The notes beneath the pieces were generated by a model. That model worked only from the letters and a program-made list of their open reading frames with translations. It did not search any database and was not told the DNA's origin. From contig CM045761.1 in the NCBI GenBank assembly GCA_025200525.1, positions 75,297,551 to 75,361,550 of the forward strand: a DNA stretch of 64,000 nt, given 5' to 3'. The translations under genes were made by a program, and so were the position numbers. This stretch comes from Camellia lanceoleosa (lineage: Eukaryota > Streptophyta > Magnoliopsida > Ericales > Theaceae). Below are positions 34,926 through 44,572 of the stretch, in pieces (the stretch's first letter is position 1; the number at the start of each line of letters is the position of its first letter).

Positions 34926-35497
34926 ATGAGATATGCGTGCCTCATTTTGCATTTTCATCGCATCTCGAGGTACGCGTGCCTCGTTTTGCATTTCATTTTG
35001 CATTTCCATTGCATCTCGAGGTACGCGTGCCTCGTTTTGCATTTCATTTTCCATTCAATGAGGTACGTGTGCCTCATTTTGCATTTCCATTGCATCTCAA
35101 GGTACGCGTGCCTCGTTTTGCATTTTATTTTCCATTCAATGAGGTACGTGTGCCTCATTTTGCATTTCCATCGCATCTCGAGGTACGCGTGCCTCGTTTT
35201 GCATTTCATTTTCCATTCAATGAGGTACGTGTGCCTCATTTTGCATTTCCATTGCATCTCGAGGTACGCGTGCCACGTTTTGCATTTCATTTTCCATTCA
35301 ATGAGATACATATGCCTCATTTTGCATTTCCATTGCATCTCGAGGTACGCGTGCCTCGTTTTGCATTTCATTTTCCATTCAATGAGGTACGTGTGCCTCA
35401 TTTTACATTTCATTGCATCTCGAGGTACGCGTGCTTCGTTTTTGCATTTCATTTTCCGTCTAATGAGGTATGCGTGCCTCATCTTGCATCTCATTTT
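34926..35497. repeat. 81-bp tandem array in element B
   Basis: Six to seven units of 79-82 bp each consist of two similar halves built on GGTACGTGTGCCTCATTTTGC and GGTACGCGTGCCTCGTTTTG. Because 81 is a multiple of three and the unit lacks stops, two plus-strand frames (293 and 282 codons) and one minus-strand frame (183 codons) stay open through it. Overlapping openness in several frames argues against a protein. The array sits between the PMD promoter and the polypurine tract. Confidence 0.93.
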
Positions 35498-35539
35498 GCA
35501 TTTCATCGCGCTATTTTGCGCACCTCATTGTTGTCCCCG

Positions 35540-35617
35540 GGTCTAGCGAGACCTTAAACACGCACGGTCTGGCGAGACCTTAAACACGCACGATCTGGCG
35601 AGACCCTAAACCCGCTC
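35540..35617. repeat. 26-bp triplication in B
   Basis: Three consecutive copies of a unit starting GGTCTGGCGAGACCTTAAAC stand here, and a fourth, shorter relative occurs near 35780. There is no gene. Confidence 0.85.
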
Positions 35618-36129
35618 GTTTGCATTATTATGCATCTCAAAAGCAGCGCATGGTCGCACCTTTCGAAGTCATGCATCATACATTTCAATACATACGTCGC
35701 CTCGCGCGTCATTCGCATTGTCATGCATTTCAAAACACGTGCGTTGTTACATGCATTGTCATGCATACATTTTGCATCCCGGTCTCGGAGACCTTAAATC
35801 CTCTGAAGGTGCAACTCCTTCGGTGTTTGTCGTGCCTGAACGACTTCCGGTGGTCTGGTAAAGCCACCAGCCTGTGTTTTCGGTGAGTTCCTAGGAGACC
35901 AATGGGGACGGTGAAAGCTAGAGTTCGAATGGCTTATGCCTAGAACGCAAAGGTTCGGAATTTCCGAGACTAAAGTCTGGTTTAAATACCCAGGGGGGGT
36001 GCACCCTCGGCCTGAAATCTGTATGGAAGCCCCATAGGTTGAGGCGGCATGTCTACGCCTCAATTCTGGATACTGAACCAACCGAGCATATCGCCCTGTT
36101 GGGAGAATAGGGAAAACCGCAATCGCAGC

Positions 36130-36410
36130 CATTGCATCATACTGCATTGTCATGCATCATTAATACTATTGCATATGTCATGCATTTCACAAAATAAAAA
36201 TAAAAAAAGCGTACTGCATTGTCATGCATCATTCTAAATATTGCATATGTCATGCATCATGCACATTTCAAAACACAAAAAAACAAAAAAAAACATGCAT
36301 ATGTCATGCATCATCGTATATACTGCATATGTCATGCATTTCAAAAAAAACTTGCATATGTCATGCATCATCATTGTAGTATAGTGCATATGTCATGCAT
36401 CCTTTGTAAA
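36130..36410. repeat. interspersed TGCATATGTCATGCATCAT cluster in B
   Basis: About seven copies of TGCATATGTCATGCATCAT or close variants are separated by short A-rich spacers. The word contains the palindromes CATATG and ATGCAT. The rest of 35800-37370 is non-coding, with the last 100 bp conserved next to the polypurine tract. Confidence 0.75.
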
Positions 36411-37374
36411 CACATGCACATTCCATTGCATATTGCATATATTGCATTTTAGTTGCATGCATTCACTGCATCATCTTCCATCCATGGCTTGCACCTTTCC
36501 TTGTTGAGCTTGGTCTGGTATGTGTCCTTACTTTTCATGTTGAAGCACAGTTCTGCATGTGTACGCGCCTATTCCTTGATGAACTTGGTTTGAGGGTAGC
36601 GGCACCTTTTCTGTGTTAAACATGGCTTGTACGTGTACATGCCTTTCCTAGGCAAAATACGGTTTGGTCCGCGCGCCATAATCGCATATTACATTGTAGT
36701 ATAATTGTTGCATCCAGCATTAGGATCATCATTCTTTCCTCAGCGGGTTGTCACCCCACTTATGTCATTCCACCCAATACTTGTTCTTGTGTCCGTCTAC
36801 ATCACTCATAGTTCAGACATCGTTCTATGGTAGACGGACTCGTTACTTCCATCAACCTATTTGACATTTGTGTGGTTTCGAACCGCTCATGATTGAATCA
36901 TGTTTCAATTGCTTTGCATGTAGTTTGCATTGTTTCAATTGCATTGCATTATCATTTGCATTGTTTATATTTAGTTTTGTATATAATGCACATCATTTTG
37001 CATTCATCATCGCATTGTCATGCATATTGCTAACAATATTGTACCTATTAAGTTTGCTTTCTTTTCAGGCACGATATTGTATGTACGGTTCATTTGAGGC
37101 CGGTGCAACCGGACGAGCCTCTTACATCCTTTCTACATTGTAGTGTAGATTGGCGTATGCTAGCTTATAACTGTTGCATGTGTGCTTCATTACAGCTTTC
37201 TTTGCATGATCATAAGTTATGCTTGGCTTCTTGCATTATCTTGCATTTTGCCCCTGCCTTCGGGCGCATACCTTGTTTGTCTTGCATGTTTGTCCAAGTC
37301 TTCGGCCTTTTCAAAAATGGGTAGTCTCTGGGCTTTGACATTCACTCTCGTCATTGTTATGACTTCCGAGTTCT

Positions 37375-37390
37375 GTCAAAGAGGGGCAAC
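37375..37390 (+). promoter_or_regulatory. polypurine tract of element B
   Basis: GTCAAAGAGGGGCAAC lies directly before the 3' LTR start, identical to the tracts of D and E. It primes plus-strand DNA synthesis in LTR retrotransposons. Confidence 0.88.
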
Positions 37391-38198
37391 TGTAGACACC
37401 CCATTTTTGACCGTCCTCAAGACTTGGACGTCACCGCTTGAACACTTGGTGATTATCCATGTTCGTGTTCGTTTGGAGTTCCCGAAGTTCTTGGCTACGC
37501 GCCTTGCCTCAGGACCCCCGAACTTGACCGTTTTGTGTCTGGTTTTGCACCAAACATTTGTGTTTTGCCTTGGAGGGGCAGGGAATGTCTTGTGAGGCAT
37601 CCCCACACACCACCGGCAGTGGCTAGAGGCCACCGGCTGGTTGGTGTTGCCACCGGCAATATATTGTGCCGGTCGGCACTCTTTTGTGCCGGTCGGCAGT
37701 CAATTTTGTCAAAATGACAATTTTGCCCTGCCGACTACTGTTCAGTTGCTTTTTGAGATATTTTGAAGCAGCTGTATAGCATTTGTTTGCTGTGCGCATA
37801 ACATAGTAATTCTAGGCTAATAACCGGAATAAGAACGCATAAAGTTTTCAAAATTGGATATCACGGTTAGTAGAGGCCGGTCTTCGGACCGGGCGAAAGG
37901 GGGTGCTCATAGATGACCTTCCCCGATCGTACCCAAGCTCCCGAGCCAAGACCACTTTGGTGATGACGGACATGTGGCCTTCGGCACCGAGTCAGGGTTT
38001 CCTAAATTTCCCATTTTAAATATTTAGGTGGCGACTTTGTAATCTGGCAAAGCAGTCCATGTTTGGCACTACTTTTCAAAAAAATCTGTTTTCTCAAACG
38101 ATTTGCCAGAGTTGGACTCTTTGGTTCAGATTGAGAACCGCAACAAACAAAAAGGGGAGTCCGAACTGTAGCATGAGGTCCCCCGCGGATGTGTTACA
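37391..38198 (+). repeat. 3' LTR of element B with a 2.9-kb internal deletion
   Basis: The first 398 bp and the last 410 bp match the two ends of the 5' LTR, but the equivalent of 22557-25471 is absent. The breakpoint lies at TTGTTT (37783-37788), a word present at both edges of the missing segment in the 5' LTR. The missing part contains the TATA-like box. The LTR ends GTGTTACA, followed by the GTGTG duplication. Confidence 0.93.
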
Positions 38199-41100
38199 GT
38201 GTGAATTGGTCCTATAGTTCGGACTCCTGTCACAGTTCTGAATCTAATCTCACAAAGTGCAATGTGAGACTGATAAACACCAAAAAGTCCAATCTGGCAA
38301 ATCATTTTCGAAAATGGATTTTAAATCAAATAATGCCAAAATTAGACTGCTTTGCCAGATTATAAAGTCGCCACCTAAATATTTTATTTTTGAGAAATTT
38401 AGGAAACCCTGACTCATGCCAAAGGCCACGTGTCCGTTATCACAAAAGTTGCCTCAGCTCGGAAACTTGGGTATGAGAGGGGAAGGTTGTCTCATGAGCA
38501 CCCCTGCTCGCCCGATGAAAGGATCAGCCTCTACTAAGCATGATATGTTGTTTTATAAACCTCATGTGTTCTTATTCAGTTATTAGCTAACTTTACTATG
38601 TGACGCGCACATACAAGTATAGACTAAATCGTGAGAATTGGAACAAAACAACTCATGTTTGTTTTTCAAAATGGTTTGGAAGGTGCCACTCTCAAGTGGG
38701 CTAAAACGCGGATTTGCCACCTCAAGTGGGCTTAAAAACATGATTTTGCCACTTCGCAAAGTGGGTTTGAAACTTGCATTTATTGGATTATTCCAATTCA
38801 AGCAACCAAGCCTTCATCCACAGGCATTCATGCAGTTTAGCAAGTAAGCAAATAGCCTCATGGCAAGCATGCAAAACATGGCATCACTCACACTCATGCA
38901 ACTATGCTAAAGCGTAAAACTCACTGAGTACTCCAAGCCAAAACAAAAACTAGTTAGAAACCATGCATGATCCTAACTATATAAGATGCCTAATGCAACA
39001 CATACAATAATGCAATTAATAGGCTCGGCATATGATACAATTTCATAACATGCTTTTAAACACGTATTCAAAGAAGTGTATTGAAATTGCAAAGCAGTTT
39101 GAACGACGCACCGAGCCTCGGTGCATGCAAGACAAATAAATGATGCACGCACGCGAGCATAAGATATGCAAATTGAAAATGCCCCTAAACTAACCATCGA
39201 AAGCTGTTAAGTAAAAAGGAGAAAGACGTGGGGTTGGAAGACATACACACACACACGCACGTACACTTATTACAACATTGCGCCCTCGCGAAGGAGGGTC
39301 TGAATGAATAAACTAAGCTAATCTAACCTAAGCTAACCAACTAATCTAATTAAACTAATTAGATTAATTATTACAAAACAAAATAAAGAAATAACCAAGC
39401 TAAGCTACTTGATTATTACAACACTTAACTAATTAGCAAACTAATTAATTAAATTACAAAATCATGCTAACTAAACATGTAAAGCATTAACTACACTGCC
39501 TCAGCTCTGCTTTAGAACATGGAAGATGCATGCATTCAGTTTTCGCCCCAAAAAGCCCACCGGTTTGCTCTCGAGAGGCTTTGTTTGCAGGGTTGATCCA
39601 AGAACTTTCTGCTCCACCTTACTGATTCAATGCTGAGGAATGCACCAGTGGCCTGCTGGCCATCTGCCGGCCAAAGAGAGGCACTGCCGGCCAAAGATGT
39701 AGCATTGCCAGCCATCAGTGAGCCACTATCGGCCACTGGTGTGCTAAATCACCACACTGCAATAGAGCACAAACAGAGAAAAATGGAGGGTTTTCCAAGG
39801 ATATGTTTGTACTGTGCCCTTCCTTATCATCTCAAAACATCAAAGGAGTGGAACTCTTAGATCCAAAACCACTAATCAAGCATTTTCAATACATGATGAC
39901 CAAAGATCCAAGTTGTACACTTTCAATAAATGCTTAAAAACAAGACTCTAGACCACTACCTTATCATAGATGATCAAAGGCAATGGAAACAAAGGAGATT
40001 GGCTCATTTCATCACTTTGAATATGAAATGGACCAATGTTTCTTGTGTTCAATATAACGTCAGATTGAACACATGCAATGCAAACACAACATGCTTATCT
40101 TAGTCATGTTTTACTTGATTCATTTTGTTTACGCATTTTATATTACCAATTAATCCTTTAACCGATTAAGTCCAACATGAAAGTCCTCTAATTGGAGAGG
40201 GGTCAACCAAAAGATGGTTTAAGACATGAGAGAGATCATGCCCTTGGTTAGGAGGAGCCCTCAAAAGAGGGTTAAAACCATTGAGCACAAGCTGTATCTC
40301 AAGCTTAAACACAACCTTAAGGTTAACCAACCCTCAAAACAAATGGCAAAGTGAAGAAATGAGGGAGGTTGCAAAAATTTCTGTGTTGAAATGGCATGAA
40401 AAATGGCACTAAAGCATGCAAGCAACACATGCACAACATGTTCAAAAGCCAAAAGCATTAAACTAATGAAGAGCACTACACTAGAGGCATGCAATATCAA
40501 GTTCAAATGACCAAACTAGCTCAAAATAGAGCTAAAACATGCCAAATCAGAGGCTAAAATATGCTGAGATTGAAGCATAAAAGGCAAGAAAAACATGCTC
40601 ACATGTTAGGCTACAAACAAGGCTCAAGGCACAACTCACAAAAGTAATGAAAGAGTGAAATAAGTGAGAGTGTGACAGAGCTATATACACTAAAATCACA
40701 TGCTAAATGATGCTACAACATGCAAGCAACACATGCACAACATGTTAGAGGCCTTAAAACATTAAGCTAGTGAAGGCATTTGTACTATAGCTATACAAAA
40801 CAAGGCTCATATGACCAAGATAGCTCAAAACATAGCTAAATCATGCCAAATCAGAGCCTAAAACATGCTGAGATCAAGTCACAAAAAGGTAGAAACACAT
40901 GCTCACATGCTAGGCTATCTACACTTGCAAACAAGACACAAGGAGGGGAGGCCACCCCCTCCTATTTTGGACCTCAAAACTAAGTTTTTACCACTGAAAT
41001 TCCCCTTGGAATTCAGTGGTTAAAAGGCGAAAAAAAAAAAAAGGTTGTTTTAAAAGCTTGAAAAATGGCACAACACTTAACCAAAGAAACTACAAAAAGG

Positions 41101-41435
41101 GTGAAGCACCCTTAACTCCAAAACAAACCTCAAACCACCATTTTGAACCATAAAAACAGAGATTTCAGAGGTCAAAACCAGCCTCAAAATAGCATGCAAA
41201 GATAGCCAAACAAGTATTTAAATTAAGCTAAAAATACAAGAAGTTCTACCTCTTTGAAGAGAAGATGCTATATAGGCAACAAAGGCAAGCCAAACCAAGC
41301 TAAAACCCTCTTTTAGAGCTCAAATAGGACCTCAAGAAACCTCAACACAATGGTGATCAAGTTTGATCAAGGGCTCACAAGCAAAAGTGTAGAAAATTCA
41401 AGCTTTAAGGCAAAATATTTAGAGAGAGAGGACTC

Positions 41436-41468
<33 letters not shown>

Positions 41469-41920
41469 TTTTTTTCTTCAAAATTTCTAACCCTTTGCAT
41501 GCAAGAGGAAGACTTCTATATATAGAAGATATAAAATCCTCTCAAAAAGATCCAACCATCCACGTGCAAGCAGATGCTCCAATCTGTGCAAACAGCTAGC
41601 ACAAAATATCAAAAAATATCTACTGATGCACTGATGGCCAGCCGGCCATCAGTGATGGCCGGCAGGGCACAACAATGGTTGGCAGGCCAAAGTCCATGGC
41701 CGGCAATGGCCAAAAGTGGCCGGCAGTACTCCAAAAGCAACATGCTAAAAGCACCAAAACATGGTCCAAAAATGAGATAGAACTGATGCAGGGTTTGGAA
41801 AGCTCAAACCTGTGGTGCTTCGCTACAGAGTTCGAGCGCATGACGAGCAATCAAACTTGTCATTGGAGGAACCTACAAGAACATCCAAGTCTTGAGGATA
41901 GTCAAAATGGGGTGTCTACA
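38199..41920 (-). repeat. 3' LTR of element D (main part)
   Basis: On the minus strand the LTR starts TGTAGACACCCC at 41920 and continues to the B insertion, its last 44 bp lying at 22115-22158. It matches the 5' LTR at 58467-62178. Near the start I count about 15 differences in 137 bp, so D is clearly older than B. The palindromic TATA region CTTCTATATATAGAAG lies at 41513-41528. A GA repeat lies at about 41441-41464, and CCGGC-word clusters lie at 39640-39740 and 41636-41720. There is no gene. Confidence 0.92.
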
Positions 41921-41936
41921 GTTGCCCCTCTTTGAC
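41921..41936 (-). promoter_or_regulatory. polypurine tract of element D
   Basis: The minus strand reads GTCAAAGAGGGGCAAC directly before the 3' LTR start. The adjoining 100 bp is conserved with E (17699 onward) and B (before 37375). Confidence 0.88.
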
Positions 41937-42483
41937 AGAACTCAGAGTCACGAAGATGACGTGAGTGAATGTCAAAGCCCAAAGACGACCCATTTTGACA
42001 AGGCTGCAAGACTTAGACAGACATTCAAGATAACAACATAGATGCGCCCGCAGGCTAGGGCAAAATGCAAATGATATGCACGATGCAAAACATAACTTAT
42101 GATCATGCAATGAGGGCTGTAATGAAACATCTAGATGCAAATGTTATGCAAAGAAATGCTACAACAAACTCGTACATAAGCAAGTTAACACAAACCAAAC
42201 TACATTTCATGCGGAAAGGATGTAAGAAAATTATGCAATCTTAACTGCACCTCACGCAAAAAAGGTAAAGAACAACAACCGTCGGGCGCACCTGAGACGG
42301 CAAACAAGATTCCAACGCGTGGCACACACGAGGAAAAAAGCAGTGATAACAAGTGAAACACATCCAACTGTTATGCAACCAAAACAAAGAGCAGTATAAG
42401 CATCGAAATCCGTCCAGATGCATTTAACCAAAGTGTCCTAACGCGCTGTGCACGAGAGGGAAAAGAGAGCGGTTCAAACACTA

Positions 42484-43470
42484 GAGGGTGGTATAAACAT
42501 CGGAGCACGTCCCAATGTTTCTAACCAAAACAGAGTGGTATAAGTGTCGGGAGACGGTCCAAACGCTTCTAACCGGAAGGGTGGTATAAACACCAGGCAC
42601 ACGTCCCAAGTGTTTCTAACCAAAGGAGTGGTATAAACGTTAGGCACACGGTCCAAACACTTCTAACTAGAGGGGAGTGGTGTAAACATCGGGCACACAT
42701 CACAAGTGTTTCTAACCAAAGGGGTGGTATAAGCGTCGAACACATATCGCAAACGATTCTAACCGGGAGGGTGGTATAAACATTAGGTACGCAACCCAAT
42801 GCTTCTAACCAATAGGGTGGTATAAGCGTCAGACACACAACCCAAACACTTCCAACCGGGGGCTGGTATAAACATTGGGCACACGTCCCAAGTGTTTCTA
42901 ACCTACGGGGTGGTATAAGCGTTGGACACACATCCCAAACACTTCTAACCGGGGGGTGGTATAGACATCGGGCACATGTCCCAAGTGTTTCTAATCAACG
43001 GGGTAGTATAAGCGTCGGATACACATCCCAAACGCTTTTAACAAGGGGGTGGTATAAACATCCGGCACACATCCCAAGTGTTTCTAACCAACAGGGTGGT
43101 ATAAGCATCGGACACACATCCCAAACGCTTCTAACCAGGGGGTGGTATAAACATCGGCACACGTCCCAAGTGTTTTTAACCAAAGGGGGTAGTGTAAACA
43201 CTCGGCGTACCCGAGTGTTTCTAACCAACAAAGGTATGGTGTAAACATCGAGCGTACCCGACTGTTTCTAACCAACAAATGTGTAGTGTAAACACCGAGC
43301 ATACCCGAGTGTTTCTAACCAACAAAGGAGTGGTGTAAACACCAGGCGTACCTGAGTGTTTCTAACCAACAAAGGTGTGGTGTAAACACCGAGCATACCC
43401 GAGTGTTTCTAACCAACAAAGGGGTGGTGTAAACACCGGGCATACTCGAGTGTTTCTAACCAACAAAGGT
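42484..43470. repeat. 21-unit tandem array in element D, 46-48 bp
   Basis: By hand I count 21 units sharing GTGGTATAAACATCGG and GTGTTTCTAACCAA. In the first 15 units two variants, one with AAACGCTTCTAACC and one with AAGTGTTTCTAACC, alternate to make a dimer of about 94 bp. The last six units are homogeneous and of one type. Minus-strand open frames of 60-120 codons across it are periodicity artefacts. Two copies of a word containing GAATGAACCGTACATACAAT follow at about 43510-43570, where B has one copy (near 37080). Confidence 0.93.
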
Positions 43471-44199
43471 GTTCAAAGGACAGAAATGATCTTACTCGGA
43501 ATTCCTCTGAATGAACCGTACATACAATAACGTCTGGTTGCACTAGCTTTGAATGAACCGTACATACAATATCGTGCCTGCACAAGAAAGAAACTCAACA
43601 GGTACAATGCAACACAAATGCATATTCCATGCAAGATGAATAGCCTTGACACAAATGTTAGAGGCATGCTTCTATGCACAATATGCAAGAAACAAAACAA
43701 AGGCATATTCTATGCAAAATAATCAATGACGCATACTCAATGCAACATACATATTCTATACAAACATGATAATGCATGTTCTATACAACAATTCAAAATG
43801 TATGCTGCATGCAACGATAAAAGCAATTCGCATTCTATGCAACGACAAAAGCATGTTTGCTAAAGACGACTCAAAAGCAACTTTTGATTTACCTCTCGGA
43901 AGAGTTGCAATATGTTAAAAAGGATACACCTTGTTCATGTTGATGAGCAATGACCATTTTGCATTGGAAATGCGATTCTGAACTTCCATGGAGACATTTT
44001 GAGTCAAACACTGAGCATACCTTGCATTTCTCGGAAACCAAGGACACAAATCAAAGAAAAAGAGGAAGAGGAAGGTTATGGAAGCCCGGGCCATCGGAGA
44101 CGAAGCCGCCACCACGAAGCCACCAATATACAAGTGTCGGCCATCGATGTGCCACTGCCAGCCATCGATGGCAGATTTGGGCAACTCGGTCCTTTCACC

Positions 44200-44572
44200 C
44201 TTGGGTCTTTAAAAACAAGTGATGCCGCTTTATTTCCTCACAAACCCAAGTCCGAAATTCTTCTCCCTTGTTCTCTAGGTGCTCCTTCTCTCTAGATCCA
44301 CGCGTTCTATGCATTTTCCAACACCCTAAAAACATTTTCTTCGCTAAAACCCTCTAGTTCTCTTCATTTTGAACCGATCAGAATTTGATTTCGACGCTTC
44401 TTTCTTCATTTCCACCATTCTAGGCTCATTCCCCTTGAGTTTCTCCCAAGGTTAGTACACTTTTCCGGGCTTTGACTTTCTTTGACTTTTTCTCTCTCCT
44501 AGGGTTGACTTTTCAAAGTTTCACCCTTTCCCCTCATTTTCCTCATTTTCACTTCCCTTGCATCTATTTCAA
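44200..44572 (+). promoter_or_regulatory. putative promoter and 5' leader of D's PMD gene
   Basis: CTTTAAAAACAAG near 44208 stands in the position of the TATA box seen in E. A pyrimidine-rich leader with TTCTCTCTAGATCC near 44290 and the phrase GTTCTCTTCATTTTGAACC, also present in E, lead to the ATG at 44573. A CGGCCATCGATG-word cluster lies just upstream at 44138-44180. Confidence 0.5.

Larger units (their letters stand above)
22159..38198 (+). mobile_element. element B: pol-less Tat/Ogre-like retrotransposon with an antisense PMD gene
   Basis: The 5' LTR (22159-25882) starts TGTAGACACCCC. It is followed by a tRNA-Arg-like primer site, a leader, a shortened gag remnant (26590-27515) and about 1 kb of non-coding DNA. 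From about 28600 the sequence matches the region behind integrase in D, so nearly all of pol is absent. A minus-strand PMD gene (30691-34121), a scrap of the DUF7745-like gene (about 29690-29890), an 81-bp array, a polypurine tract and a shortened 3' LTR (37391-38198) complete it. The target duplication GTGTG is perfect (22154-22158 and 38199-38203). About ten differences in the first 398 bp of the two LTRs make it the youngest element in the nest. Confidence 0.93.

Noticed and set aside
34665..35557. A 293-codon plus-strand protein gene
   Set aside because: It is a tandem-repeat artefact: a second plus-strand frame and a minus-strand frame are open over the same DNA.
42474..43302. Several minus-strand open frames of 60-120 codons
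   Set aside because: They are translations of the 46-48 bp array in D, without conservation of frame.
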